A DNA stretch of 64,000 nucleotides from Microbacterium helvum (GCF_014779795.1 NZ_JACXZS010000011.1:124001-188000), one strand, 5' to 3'; shown: positions 1 through 9,331, counted from the stretch's first letter. Numbers and translations: made by a program. Notes: generated by a model not told the origin, from the letters alone.

Positions 1-1224
1 GTCGCGGACGCCGCGGGGTATGACGTCCTCTGCTGCGAGTCGTTCGGCTGGACGCAGGGCAAGAACTACCACAGCGCGATCCTCGAAGACCCCGAGGCCG
101 CGAAGTGGGTCGACGTCCTCACCGCGCACTCCTACGCGAGCAGGTCCGACACTCCGTTCGAGACCGACAGGTCGCTGTGGATGTCGGAATGGGCGGCATC
201 GGTGGCCGGACTCACGCAGTTCAATCCGAACTGGGACGGCGAGACCCCCGCAGGTTCGGACGGCATCCGCCTCGTCGATCACATGATGGACTCGCTCACG
301 CGCGCGAACGCCACCGGCTACCTCTGGTGGCTGGGGGTGAGCCAGGGCGGCTCGGGTTCGCTCATGGTCGTCGATGCCGACAACGACACCTACACCGTCG
401 GTGCCCGCCTGTGGGGAATGGCGGCGTTCAGCAGGTTCGTCCGGCCGGACGCCGTGCGCTTCGACGCCGTGCACTCCCTTCCGGACCTCAAGGTCGCCGC
501 GTTCGACAACGCCGACGGCACGCGCGTCGTGCAGCTGCTGAACAACGGCACGACCGCGCTGTCCACCGATATCGACCTCGACCGTCAGCCCACGGCGTAC
601 CTGAACGACCAGACGCATCATCTCGAGGTCGTCGACGGCATCGCGGCGACGGCGGACGGAAAGACCGACCTCGTGCTCCCCGCCCGTTCGCTGGTGACGC
701 TGGTGGTCGAGCCGGGTGACGACGGCACCGGCATCCCGGTGGAGGCGACCGTCCCGGAGCCGTCCGAGCCCGGATCGCTCTCACTGAGCGTGGCGGACTA
801 CGGCGACGGCGTCGTGCTCGACGACGCGGGCAACGCGGGCGATCGTCTGCGTTTCACCGGTGCGCTGCCGGCGGTCACCGTGACCGATTCCCGCAACGCC
901 GACCAGGCCGGGCAGGGGGGATGGTCCGTCTCGGGGCAGTCCACCGACCTGTCCGCCGGAACGGCTGCGGTGGGAGCGGCGCATCTCGGGTGGACTCCGC
1001 GGCTGGCCGCGCCACGTGCGGGCGTGACGGCGGGCGCCCCGGTGGCGACCGCGCTCAGCGGCGGAACGGGTCTGGCCGGTCCGAGCCCTCTGGGGCAGGC
1101 GACATCCGAAGGGCGGTACGGATCGACCGAGCTCGGCGCCGACCTGCTGCTCGAGGTCCCGGTGGACACCGCACCAGGCACGTACAGGGGCACACTCGCG
1201 GTCACCCTCTTCCCCGAGGACTGA
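1..1224 (+). CDS. GH30-type secreted xylanase-like enzyme with C-terminal WxL-like module (5' partial)
   Basis: The open frame runs in from the left window edge, so the N-terminus and signal peptide are missing. The first ~120 residues look like the end of a clan GH-A barrel; the WMSEWA motif is placed where GH30 enzymes carry the nucleophile Glu. The GH30-style side beta-domain follows (ALWGMAAFSRFVRP-type start, then a VVQLLNN stretch). A linker leads to a ~150-residue module that is nearly the same as the end of the GH10 xylanase at 7067-9226 (both have GDRLRFTG, VTVTDSR, HLGWTP and APGTYRGT motifs). That module resembles WxL cell-surface domains. Inferred role: extracellular attack on glucuronoxylan or a related polymer while bound at the surface. 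The exact GH30 subfamily cannot be set without the missing half. Confidence 0.75.
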   Translation, partial: VADAAGYDVLCCESFGWTQGKNYHSAILEDPEAAKWVDVLTAHSYASRSDTPFETDRSLWMSEWAASVAGLTQFNPNWDGETPAGSDGIRLVDHMMDSLTRANATGYLWWLGVSQGGSGSLMVVDADNDTYTVGARLWGMAAFSRFVRPDAVRFDAVHSLPDLKVAAFDNADGTRVVQLLNNGTTALSTDIDLDRQPTAYLNDQTHHLEVVDGIAATADGKTDLVLPARSLVTLVVEPGDDGTGIPVEATVPEPSEPGSLSLSVADYGDGVVLDDAGNAGDRLRFTGALPAVTVTDSRNADQAGQGGWSVSGQSTDLSAGTAAVGAAHLGWTPRLAAPRAGVTAGAPVATALSGGTGLAGPSPLGQATSEGRYGSTELGADLLLEVPVDTAPGTYRGTLAVTLFPED

Positions 1225-1240
1225 TCGAGGCCCGACCCTC

Positions 1241-1272
1241 GTGCGGCCGGCCGGGACACCGGCCGGCCGCAC
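1241..1272 (+). terminator. Hairpin between GH30 and DUF916 genes
   Basis: A 12-bp perfect inverted repeat GTGCGGCCGGCC / GGCCGGCCGCAC, extendable by two more G-C pairs with a GACA loop, starts 16 bases after the GH30 stop. There is no long T-run. It could terminate or partly attenuate transcription into the DUF916 gene. Confidence 0.55.
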
Positions 1273-1296
1273 CTCTCACTCTCACCGGAGATCACG

Positions 1297-2424
1297 ATGA
1301 ACGTCCACCCTCTGCTCTCTCGCACCGTCGCGACGGCGGCCCTCACGCTCACGCTCGCGATCGGCGCTGTCGCGTACCCGGCCACGGCCGAAGAATCCGG
1401 TGAAGGCGGCCCCACGACGACCTGGTCGCTCTCCCCCGCCTCGGCGGAGGGCCCGGACGCACGGATCTCACTGCGCCATGTCATCGATCCCGGCGGCAGC
1501 GCCCCGGACTTCGTATCCCTGACGAATTTCAGCCCGCATCCCGCGAGCTTCGACGTGTACGCGAGCGACGGCATCGTCACGGATGACGGCGACTTCGACC
1601 TTCTGCCACCCGGAGAACCGCCCGTCGACGGCGGCTCGTGGATCTCGGTGGGCACTGTCGAGGGGGGATTCGTCGCTGACGGCGTGCTCACCATCGAGCT
1701 CCAGCCCGGCGCCTCCGTCGTGGTCCCCGTGACGGTGTCGGTCCCCGAGAACGCGACTCCGGGCGACCACCCCGCCGGCATCGTCGCGCAGTACAAGCCC
1801 GCCGCGGGCGGTTCGGTGCAGTTCGCCAGCCGCGTCGGCGTGCGGGCTCATCTGCGCGTCGCGGGCGACGTCGTCGCAGCGCTGGAGCCGACGGTCGTGT
1901 CGTCGTCGTATGAACCCTCCTGGAACCCGTTCGCCCCCGGAAGACTGCGCGTGGAGTACCGACTGGACAATGTCGGCAACGTGCGGCTCGGGGCGGAGGC
2001 CGCCGCTCGCGCGACAGGCCCCTTCGGCCTGGCCCCCGTGCGGGCCTCGACCACGACACGAGAGGTCCTGCCCGCTCAGACCAGCACGTCCACGATCGAG
2101 CTCGCGGTGTGGCCGACCGTCGTGTCGCTCGGAGCGGTCGCCGTCACCCCTTCTGCCGTCGGCGACGACGACGTGCCTGTGCTGACGCCGTCATCCGCGG
2201 ACTTCACGGCCTGGACCATGCCGTGGGCGCAGCTGGCGCTCCTCGCCCTCGCGGCGGGGGTCGTGGTCGCGATCGTCTGGACGCGCCGCCGATCGAAGGC
2301 AGGCGTCCAGCGCCGGATCGACGAGGCCGTGGCCCGTGCGCGCGAGGAGTCCGTCACCGTCGCGCCGCAGGAGGCGCGGTCGACGAGCGCACAGCCAGTT
2401 GCGGCTGAATCGAACGATGGATGA
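1297..2424 (+). CDS. DUF916-type (WxL-partner) membrane-anchored surface protein
   Basis: 375 residues. A signal peptide (hydrophobic stretch ending near AYPATA) is followed by a beta-rich ectodomain with the layout of WxL-associated DUF916 proteins: a 'DPGG..PDFVSLTNFSP' first strand region and 'VPENATPGDHPAGIVA', the typical end of the peptidoglycan-binding part. One transmembrane helix near residue 310 (LALLALAAGVVVAIVW) precedes a basic cytoplasmic tail. An SD-like CCGGAG sits 6 bases before the ATG. In Firmicutes such proteins occur with WxL-domain proteins and help hold them on the wall. Here the gene follows an enzyme with a WxL-like end, so a role in surface display of the xylanases is the natural inference. 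Its last 71 bases overlap the convergent LacI gene. Confidence 0.75.
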   Translation: MNVHPLLSRTVATAALTLTLAIGAVAYPATAEESGEGGPTTTWSLSPASAEGPDARISLRHVIDPGGSAPDFVSLTNFSPHPASFDVYASDGIVTDDGDFDLLPPGEPPVDGGSWISVGTVEGGFVADGVLTIELQPGASVVVPVTVSVPENATPGDHPAGIVAQYKPAAGGSVQFASRVGVRAHLRVAGDVVAALEPTVVSSSYEPSWNPFAPGRLRVEYRLDNVGNVRLGAEAAARATGPFGLAPVRASTTTREVLPAQTSTSTIELAVWPTVVSLGAVAVTPSAVGDDDVPVLTPSSADFTAWTMPWAQLALLALAAGVVVAIVWTRRRSKAGVQRRIDEAVARAREESVTVAPQEARSTSAQPVAAESNDG

Positions 2425-3361
2425 GATGGCTCGATGTGGAGACCCCGTCGATCCGCTCGATGAGCAGCTCGACCGCTGCGTCGCCGACGACCCGCAGGTC
2501 GGCCCCCACGCTGGTGAGCGGCGGGGTCACCAAGCCGGTGACGAAGGTGTCGTCGAACCCGATGAGGCTCACGTGACCCGGAACCCGGATGTCCGACTCC
2601 GTCCACTGCGCCAGCAGGCCGAGCGCGACGAGGTCGTTGTAGCCGATGACCGCAGTGGGACCGAGCGCGAGGACCTTCTCGGCCACCTCACGCCCGCCGT
2701 CCGACGTCGGCACGCAATCGCGCAGCTGGATCAGCTCCAGCCCGTCACGCTCGTGTGCGGCCGTCTCGATGCCCTTGGCGCGACGCGCCTGCGACCACGA
2801 ACGCGACGGCCCGCCGACGTAGACGATCCGTCGATGCCCCAGTCCGTACAGATGCGCGACCGCGAGCGCGGCAGCGGCTCCTTCGTCGATGGTGACCGTC
2901 GGCGTGCCCGGCGCGTGGGACTCCAGGCTGCGATTGACGAGCACGCAGCTCGTCGTCTCCGCGACCTCGGCGAGCCGCTCGTCGCTGAGACGCGACGACG
3001 CGAGGATCAGCCCGTCGATCTGCGACCGCAGCACGCGCACTTCTTCGTCCTCGATCTCGGCGCGCTCAGAGGTGTCGACGACGACGAGCTCGTACCCGCG
3101 CTCGCGGCACATCACCTGGGCGCCCTTCGTCATCGAGGCGAAGTACGGGTTCTCGATGTCGGGCACGACGAGCGCGATGACGCCCGTGCGGCCGCGCCGC
3201 AGACTGCTCGCCGCCCGATTCGGGCGGTAGCCGAGTTCGTCGACCGCGGCGAGCACCCGGTCCCGCGTGTCATCCGACACGCGGTGCGGTTCTCGCAATG
3301 TTCGCGACACTGTCGCAATGGACACCCCGGATCTCGCCGCCACGTCGTGCACGGTGACCAT
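2354..3361 (-). CDS. LacI-family transcriptional repressor
   Basis: 335 residues. It has an N-terminal LacI helix-turn-helix (VTVHDVAARSGVSIATVSR) and hinge, then a periplasmic-binding-like effector domain ending in the usual GFDD...PPLTSV block. I chose the ATG at 3361 rather than the upstream in-frame start because AAAGGAG lies 7-8 bases before it. It is transcribed divergently from the mannonate dehydratase gene, with an AACGTT-centred operator candidate between them. It therefore probably controls the uronate genes (3463-6711) and itself; the ligand cannot be read from sequence. The 3' end overlaps the DUF916 gene tail by 71 bases on the opposite strand. Confidence 0.9.
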   Translation of the reverse strand: MVTVHDVAARSGVSIATVSRTLREPHRVSDDTRDRVLAAVDELGYRPNRAASSLRRGRTGVIALVVPDIENPYFASMTKGAQVMCRERGYELVVVDTSERAEIEDEEVRVLRSQIDGLILASSRLSDERLAEVAETTSCVLVNRSLESHAPGTPTVTIDEGAAAALAVAHLYGLGHRRIVYVGGPSRSWSQARRAKGIETAAHERDGLELIQLRDCVPTSDGGREVAEKVLALGPTAVIGYNDLVALGLLAQWTESDIRVPGHVSLIGFDDTFVTGLVTPPLTSVGADLRVVGDAAVELLIERIDGVSTSSHLIHRSIQPQLAVRSSTAPPAARR

Positions 3362-3427
3362 CGCGGACTCCTTTCGTCCGACACGAGTCTCCGACCGCGC
3401 CCCCACGGCGATCAGTCGTCATCTGCC

Positions 3428-3445
3428 GATCATAACGTTTACATC
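3428..3445. promoter_or_regulatory. LacI-type operator candidate (manD promoter)
   Basis: GATCAT-AACGTT-TACATC, with central palindrome AACGTT and GAT/ATC outer arms. It sits 17-35 bases before the manD start and 67 bases before the divergent lacI start. It shares the AACGTTTACAT core with the site upstream of the GH10 xylanase. Confidence 0.55.
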
Positions 3446-3462
3446 ACCCGGGAGACCCACAC

Positions 3463-4710
3463 GTGAGCACACTCCGAACGAGCGCGATGATACGCACCGC
3501 AGAGGTGCTCGTGTCCAGTCCTTCACGCAACTTCGTCACACTGCGCATCACGACCGAGGACGGCGTCGTCGGCCTCGGCGACGCCACCCTCAACGGGCGC
3601 GAGCTCGCTGTCGCTGCGTACCTGCGCGATCACATCGCACCCCTGCTCATCGGGATAGACGCGCAGCGCATCGAAGACACGTGGCAGTTCCTGTACCGCT
3701 CCGCGTACTGGCGCCGGGGCCCCGTCACGATGACGGCGATCGCCGCCGTCGACGTCGCCCTGTGGGACATCAAGGGCAAGCTCGCGGGCATGCCCGTGTA
3801 CCAGCTGCTGGGGGGCGCGTCGCGCGACAGCGCGCTCGTGTACGCGCATGCCTCAGGAGCGGATCTGGAGGATCTGGGCGACTCGATCCGATCGCGCCTC
3901 GAGGAGGGGTACCGGGCGATCCGCCTGCAGGTGGCCGTACCGGGAATGGGAGGCGGGTACGGCATCTCGTCGGCGCGCGAGAGCGGGGGTCGCTACACCT
4001 ACGAGCCCGCCAAGCGCGCCGGGCTGACGATCGAAGAGGGCTGGGACACGCGTCGCTATCTCGCCTACGCTCCGAAGCTGTTCGAGTGGGCGCGGTCGAC
4101 GTTCGGCGATGAGCTCATCCTGCTTCACGACGCCCACCATCGCCTCACCCCCAACGAGGCGGCACGACTGGGCAGGAGCCTGGAGCCGTACGACCTGTTC
4201 TGGCTCGAGGACGTGACACCGGTCGACGACCCCGAGGCGCTGCGTCTCGTGCGGAAGCACACGACGACACCGCTGGCGATCGGCGAGGTGCTCACCAGCG
4301 TCTGGGACTTCCGCACACTCATCCAGGAGCAGCTCATCGACTATGTGCGCGCGTCCGTCACGCACGCGGGCGGGATCACGCACCTGAAGCGCATCTTCGA
4401 GCTCGCGGCGCTCCACCAGGTGCGTTCGGGCAGCCACGGCCCCACCGACATCTCCCCCGTCGGGATGGCCGCCGCCCTTCATCTCGATCTGGCGATCCAC
4501 AACTTCGGCATCCAAGAGCACATGGCGCACCACACCGCGACCGCGGAGGTGTTCCACACCTCGTACTCGTTCGACGCCGGGGCGATGCACCCCGGCGACG
4601 CACCCGGCCTCGGGGTCGAGTACGACGACCTCGCTGCCGCCCGCTTCCCCTATGAGCCCGCCTACCTGCCCGCCGCGCGTCTGCGCGACGGAACGATCCA
4701 CGATTGGTGA
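3463..4710 (+). CDS. manD: D-mannonate dehydratase, ManD/RspA type (enolase superfamily)
   Basis: 415 residues, the usual ManD length. It dehydrates D-mannonate to 2-keto-3-deoxygluconate, a step in cytosolic glucuronate breakdown. ManD hallmarks are visible: RNFVTLRI, GDATLNGRE, YWRRGPVTM and LWDIKGK near the N-terminus. The metal ligands are D223 (LLHDAHH), E249 (FWLEDVTP) and E275 (AIGEVLT), each 26 residues apart as in characterised ManD enzymes. The end is PAYLPAARLRDGT. The start is GTG 3463 with GGGAG about 8 bases before; an internal ATG at 3487 is possible. It lies directly upstream of the alpha-glucuronidase (3 bases apart), so the pair links release of (methyl)glucuronate to its catabolism. 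Some ManD relatives have low or other sugar-acid activity, so the substrate is inferred. Confidence 0.9.
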   Translation: MSTLRTSAMIRTAEVLVSSPSRNFVTLRITTEDGVVGLGDATLNGRELAVAAYLRDHIAPLLIGIDAQRIEDTWQFLYRSAYWRRGPVTMTAIAAVDVALWDIKGKLAGMPVYQLLGGASRDSALVYAHASGADLEDLGDSIRSRLEEGYRAIRLQVAVPGMGGGYGISSARESGGRYTYEPAKRAGLTIEEGWDTRRYLAYAPKLFEWARSTFGDELILLHDAHHRLTPNEAARLGRSLEPYDLFWLEDVTPVDDPEALRLVRKHTTTPLAIGEVLTSVWDFRTLIQEQLIDYVRASVTHAGGITHLKRIFELAALHQVRSGSHGPTDISPVGMAAALHLDLAIHNFGIQEHMAHHTATAEVFHTSYSFDAGAMHPGDAPGLGVEYDDLAAARFPYEPAYLPAARLRDGTIHDW

Positions 4711-4713
4711 ACC

Positions 4714-6711
4714 ATGACCGCTGATCCGCGCGAGCACCCGATGTGGCTGCCGCCTCACGCCCTGCAGTTCCTCCGGGGCCGGCCCGTCGTCATCCGGGGA
4801 GCAGACCCGCTCCTCGAGACGATCCGCTCAGAGGCGGCCGACGCCGGAGCCGTCGACAGAGGCGAGCGGGTGGATGCCGGGACCCCGGCATCCACCCTCC
4901 TCATCGTTCCGGCGGCCGACGCCGAGGAGGTGTGGCCGCGCCCCCTTCCCGTCGCCGGCCTGCGCGCCGAGGGCTTCGTGATCGCACAGGACGGTGATCG
5001 GACGATCATCGCCTACGCCGACGGTCGCGGCGCGCTGTACGGATGGTTCCAGATGATCCGCGACCATGCGGGCGGCGAGCGCCGATCGACGCCCGCACGG
5101 TTCGAACCGCAGCAGGCGCTGCGTGTGCTCGACCACTGGGACAACATCTCGGCGCACCCCGTGATGGGGCAGGTCGAGCGCGGCTACGCCGGGGGCTCGA
5201 TCTTCTACGCGGACGGGAGCGTGCGCCGAGATCTCGGGCGCGTCGCCCGCTACGCGAGGCTGCTGGCGTCGATCGGCGTCAACGCGGTGACGATCAACAA
5301 CGTCAACGTGGGCCGGAGAGAGGCGCAGCTGCTGACCGACGATCTGGGCACGGTCGAGCTGCTCGCCGGGATCTTCCGCCCCTGGGGCATCCGCGTGCAC
5401 CTCTCTGTGAACTTCGCGTCGCCGCTCGACCTCGGCGACCTCGACACCTCCGATCCGCTCGACGAGCGTGTCGCGCAATGGTGGTCGGCTGCGACCGCCC
5501 AGGCCTTCGCGCGCATCCCCGATCTCGGCGGCTACCTCGTGAAGGCCGACTCGGAGGGCCAGCCCGGCCCGCACGCCTATGGACGAGACCACGCCGACGG
5601 AGCGAACATGCTCGCCCGCGCGCTCGAGCCCCACGGCGGGGTCGTGCGCTGGCGCGCGTTCGTCTACAACCACAGGCAGGATTGGCGAGATCGCTCCACC
5701 GACCGCGCGCGCGCCGCCTACGACACCTTCATGCCGCTGGACGGACGATTCGATGACAACGTCCTGCTGCAGGTCAAGTACGGGCCGATCGACTTTCAGA
5801 CGCGCGAGCCCCTGTCGCCGGTGATCGCGGCGATGAAGCACACCCGCATCGCGCTGGAACTGCAGGTGACGCAGGAGTACACCGGCCAGCAGCGGCATGC
5901 CGTCTACCTCGCGCCGCAGTGGAGCGAGATCCTCGGCGGCCGGCCGTTCGGGGACGGCGGCCCGCCGGTCTCGGAGCTCGTGCGGGGCGGGATCGCCGCG
6001 GTGTCGAACGTCGGCGACGACGCGTACTGGACAGGACACCCGCTGGCGCAGTCGAACCTCTACGCGTACGGACGCCTCGCCTGGGACGCGACCCTCGATG
6101 CGCGCGCCGTGCTCAGCGAGTGGATGGCGCTCACCTTCGGCGACGACGAAGCGGTGAACGACGGCATCCATTCCATCCTCGACGACTCGTGGGCGACCTA
6201 CGAGTCGTACACCGCGCCTCTGGGCGTGGGGTTCATGGTGACGCCCGGCTCGCACTACGGCCCTTCGGTCGACGGCTACGAGTACTCGCCGTGGGGCACG
6301 TATCACTTCGCGGACCGCAACGGCATCGGGGTGGATCGCACGGTCGCCACCGGCACCGGATACACCGGGCAGTACCCGCAGGAGTGGGCGGCGATGTTCG
6401 AGTCGCTGGAATCGGTGCCGGACGAGCTGCTGCTCTTCTTCCATCACGTGCCCTACACCCATCGGCTTCACAACGGCGCGACGGTGATCCAGCACATCTA
6501 CGACACGCACTTCCGCGGCGCGGAGCAGGCTGCCGAACTGCCCGCCCGGTGGGATGCCTTGCGAGACCACATCGACGAGGACGTATGGATGCGTGGGGCC
6601 GAACGGTTCGCCGAACAGGCCCGTTCGGCGGGCGAGTGGCGCGACCAGATCAACACGTACTTCTGGCGCGCGTCCGGCATCCCGGACGAACACGGACGCA
6701 CGCTCTACTGA
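4714..6711 (+). CDS. aguA: GH67 alpha-glucuronidase
   Basis: 665 residues with no signal peptide, so intracellular. It removes 4-O-methyl-glucuronic acid from the non-reducing end of imported aldouronates. The family layout is clear: an N-terminal alpha/beta domain, then a barrel with NISAHPVMGQVERGYAG. The general acid is E281 (KADSEGQPGP) and the inverting-base pair is D360 (KYGPIDFQ) and E388 (VTQEYTGQ). The 28-residue D-E spacing equals that of characterised GH67 enzymes. It follows manD by 3 bases and must be co-transcribed. A surface or intracellular xylanase plus an aldouronate importer (12.2-15.9 kb) would supply its substrate. Confidence 0.95.
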   Translation: MTADPREHPMWLPPHALQFLRGRPVVIRGADPLLETIRSEAADAGAVDRGERVDAGTPASTLLIVPAADAEEVWPRPLPVAGLRAEGFVIAQDGDRTIIAYADGRGALYGWFQMIRDHAGGERRSTPARFEPQQALRVLDHWDNISAHPVMGQVERGYAGGSIFYADGSVRRDLGRVARYARLLASIGVNAVTINNVNVGRREAQLLTDDLGTVELLAGIFRPWGIRVHLSVNFASPLDLGDLDTSDPLDERVAQWWSAATAQAFARIPDLGGYLVKADSEGQPGPHAYGRDHADGANMLARALEPHGGVVRWRAFVYNHRQDWRDRSTDRARAAYDTFMPLDGRFDDNVLLQVKYGPIDFQTREPLSPVIAAMKHTRIALELQVTQEYTGQQRHAVYLAPQWSEILGGRPFGDGGPPVSELVRGGIAAVSNVGDDAYWTGHPLAQSNLYAYGRLAWDATLDARAVLSEWMALTFGDDEAVNDGIHSILDDSWATYESYTAPLGVGFMVTPGSHYGPSVDGYEYSPWGTYHFADRNGIGVDRTVATGTGYTGQYPQEWAAMFESLESVPDELLLFFHHVPYTHRLHNGATVIQHIYDTHFRGAEQAAELPARWDALRDHIDEDVWMRGAERFAEQARSAGEWRDQINTYFWRASGIPDEHGRTLY

Positions 6712-7066
6712 TCGCAGCGACACGCCTGCGCCCGGGCTGCAACCGCGCGCCGTCCGACGTCCGTGTCGTGGAGTCGAGGCCGCGGCGGAGGATGCTGGGC
6801 GGTGACGGCCCGCCGGGCCGGCATGATTCCTGTTCGACATGCTCCGCGACGGAACCCTTCACCAGCCGCAACCCACCGCGAACTACACCACGTTAAGGGG
6901 ACTACTCGCTCGACAGGGACATCGGGCTCAGGCATCCGACGGCCAACCACGTGTCCTTATCCCCAGGAACGTTCCGAGACAACGGCACGATTCCCCGCAC
7001 GGGTACTCCGGAGCAGCGCCACGGCCCCCTCCGCACCGACGGAGGGGGCCGTGGCGTCATCGCGTG
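6712..7066. other. Gene-free stretch between convergent aguA and xylanase genes
   Basis: 355 bases between two convergent stops. Apart from the terminator hairpin at 7020-7053 I see no coding signal, RNA gene or repeat. Short frames here lack ribosome sites and family motifs. Confidence 0.6.
7020..7053. terminator. Bidirectional terminator between aguA and xylanase
   Basis: A perfect 14-bp stem CACGGCCCCCTCCG / CGGAGGGGGCCGTG with a 6-base loop lies 13 bases beyond the xylanase stop and serves both convergent genes. There is no clear T-tract on either side, which is common in high-GC actinobacteria. Confidence 0.75.
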
Positions 7067-9226
7067 TCAGTCGACGGGGAACAGCGACACGCTCACGGTG
7101 CCGCGGTACGTCCCCGGAGCCTGGTCGACGGGAAGCTCGAGCGCGAGCGCGGCGCCGAGCGTCGTCGAGCCGAAGCGTCCGGCGACCGACGCGGTCGCGA
7201 GCGCCTGCGGCGCAGCGAGACCGGCGGCGCCGTCGAGCACGGTGCCGATCGCAGCTCCGGCCGCCACCCCTGCGCGAGGTGAGACGACCTGCGGCGTCCA
7301 CCCGAGGTGCCCGGCCGCGACGGTGTCGCCGCCGGAGGCCAGGTCGGTCGAACGACCCGTCACCGCCCATCCGCCGTCGCCCGCCTGCTCGGCGGTACGC
7401 GAATCGGTCACCGTCACCTCGGGCAGCTGACCGGTGAAGCGCAGCCGGTCCCCGGCGTCGGCGCCTTGCGACAGCACGACGCCGTCGCCGAAGTCCGCGA
7501 CCGACAGCGTCAGCGAGCCGGGCGCCGTCTCAGCGACCGTGGCCTGCACGGGGATGCCGTCGCCGTCGGCGCGATCCCGGTCGAACCAGCCCTCGGGGTC
7601 GGACACCGCCCACATCGCCAGCTTCTCGGACCAGTCGCTGTTCAGCAGCAGCGGGTTGTGCGTGGCACGCCAGCTGAAGCGGTCGTTCATGCCCCAGAAG
7701 GTGACGCGATCGATGATGTCGGCGTACGCCTTGTAGACCGAGAAGTACTCGGCGTAGCGCTGCGCCTGGATCTCTTCGAGCTCTGCGCGGTTGGCGATCT
7801 TGCCCTGCCAGAACGTGAACGTGTCACGTGAGATGCGGTCCTTGACCGCCGGGTCGGTGAGGTCGCGGTACGCACTCGGGCTGGAGCCCTCGGGCTGACC
7901 GTTGTACGCCTCCCAGACGAACAGGTCGAGTTCGCTGATATCGGCCCGCAGTCCCGCGTCATCGACGAGCTGGAGGAACGCCTCGACCGACGTCGAGTCC
8001 GAACAGGCTCCTGTCTGCCACACTTCGGCGGTGTCGTCGACAAGGGCGCCCAGGCGGCTCGTGGACGAGCACGCGAAGGCCGGCGTCTGCGGGATGTAGT
8101 TGTGGGACTGCATGCCCAGCACCTCGATGAGCGGACGCGCGTCGCCGGGGTGCTCGGCGGCGTATCTCGCGTTGAGGTCCGTCGCCATGGTCACGATCGC
8201 CTTGCCCTTGCCCGACGCCTGGAACTCGTTGAAGTCGTTGTAGACCAGCGTCACCCCGGGTCCATACTGGCGCGCGAACGAGAAGGCGTCGTAGATGTAG
8301 TCGCCGGGGTCCTCTCCGGCTGCGGCGTCGGTGCCGTTCGCGTACGCCGCGTACCAGGCCGAGGTCCCGCCGTTCGGGCCGCCGCGCAGGTAGTCGCGCC
8401 AGTCCTGCGTCGCGGGGTCGAACCGGTCCAGCCCATCGACGAACGCCTCGTTGACGACGTCCCACGTCGGAACGCGTCCGTCGAAGTGCCCGAGGACGCC
8501 CTCGATGTATCGCCGCATGTTCTCGCGGGCCAGGTCTCGGGTGCCGCCCGTCGTGCCGGTGTTCAGCCGGGCCGGTGACTGCGAATGCCACACGAGCACG
8601 TGCCCGTGGACGCGCATGCCGCGAGCGATCGTCGAGTCCACGAAGCCGTCGGCATTCCCCCAGTTGAAGGTGAACGCGCCCGTCGTCGGGTCGATGTTGT
8701 TGTTGGGCAGCAGCGCGTCGGGCTTCATCGCGTTGCCCGCCGTCATCACGCTGTAGTTGCGCGCGATGTGGTTCGACGAGGCCGAGCCGGCGGCGTAGTC
8801 GCCGGAGCCGCCCCAGATGTTTCCGATCTCGAAGTCCGCGGCGTAGACGTCCTTGAGGGGCGCCGCCTGGGGCCGGAACGCCGTGTCGATCTCGACGTCG
8901 CCCTCGGGCATCGTGAACGACGCCACACGCGCGCCGATCCAGTCGAGCTCGTCGCTCGTCCAGCCGCCCCACACATTGCCGGCGTCCGGCGTCGCGGTGA
9001 GGGTGACGGTCTCGCCCGGGGTGAAGTTCCCGGCGCCGGTGACGACACCGCCGCCGGTCACATGGATGTCGACCGAGTACTCGTCCGCGGCGTGTGCGGG
9101 GGTCACGCCTGCGGCGATGAGGCCGACGGTCAGAGGCAGCACCGTGACGGCAGGCCAGGCCCGTCGGCGATGCCGGGGATGCGATGCGGATGCCGCGACG
9201 TGACGCGCAGCGCTGGGTACAGCCAT
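7067..9226 (-). CDS. Secreted GH10 endo-1,4-beta-xylanase with WxL-like module
   Basis: 719 residues from ATG 9226, chosen because AAGGAGAGG lies just before it (an upstream in-frame start has none). The signal peptide ends at PAHA (~46). A bacterial-repeat-like beta domain (~48-120, VDIHVTGGGVVTGAG, PGETVTLTATP, GGWTSD) is followed by the GH10 barrel (~124-510). The acid/base is E~260 (WDVVNEAF) and the nucleophile E~432 (ISELDLF). The last ~150 residues match the end of the GH30-type gene at 1-1224 and look like a WxL surface domain. It cleaves xylan to (aldo)xylo-oligosaccharides outside the cell. It is monocistronic, with a palindromic operator candidate at 9316-9331. Confidence 0.93.
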   Translation of the reverse strand: MAVPSAARHVAASASHPRHRRRAWPAVTVLPLTVGLIAAGVTPAHAADEYSVDIHVTGGGVVTGAGNFTPGETVTLTATPDAGNVWGGWTSDELDWIGARVASFTMPEGDVEIDTAFRPQAAPLKDVYAADFEIGNIWGGSGDYAAGSASSNHIARNYSVMTAGNAMKPDALLPNNNIDPTTGAFTFNWGNADGFVDSTIARGMRVHGHVLVWHSQSPARLNTGTTGGTRDLARENMRRYIEGVLGHFDGRVPTWDVVNEAFVDGLDRFDPATQDWRDYLRGGPNGGTSAWYAAYANGTDAAAGEDPGDYIYDAFSFARQYGPGVTLVYNDFNEFQASGKGKAIVTMATDLNARYAAEHPGDARPLIEVLGMQSHNYIPQTPAFACSSTSRLGALVDDTAEVWQTGACSDSTSVEAFLQLVDDAGLRADISELDLFVWEAYNGQPEGSSPSAYRDLTDPAVKDRISRDTFTFWQGKIANRAELEEIQAQRYAEYFSVYKAYADIIDRVTFWGMNDRFSWRATHNPLLLNSDWSEKLAMWAVSDPEGWFDRDRADGDGIPVQATVAETAPGSLTLSVADFGDGVVLSQGADAGDRLRFTGQLPEVTVTDSRTAEQAGDGGWAVTGRSTDLASGGDTVAAGHLGWTPQVVSPRAGVAAGAAIGTVLDGAAGLAAPQALATASVAGRFGSTTLGAALALELPVDQAPGTYRGTVSVSLFPVD

Positions 9227-9315
9227 CGGTGGGTCCTCTCCTTCGAGTTGTGCGCGGCAGCTGCCGCAGGGCGCCTTCGCCCTCTTCAACAGGCGCTCAT
9301 CGAGCGCCGGAAGCC

Positions 9316-9331
9316 ATGTGAACGTTTACAT
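9316..9331. promoter_or_regulatory. LacI-type operator upstream of the GH10 xylanase
   Basis: ATGTGAACGTTTACAT is a 16-bp palindrome with a single mismatched pair, centred on AACGTT and 90 bases upstream of the xylanase ATG. It is the most symmetric member of a set also seen at 3428, 15956 and 15989, which suggests that LacI regulators co-control enzyme and importer genes. Confidence 0.6.

Noticed and set aside
4828..6840. 670-codon minus-strand frame opposite the GH67 gene
   Set aside because: No recognisable motif; the plus strand carries all GH67 catalytic residues.
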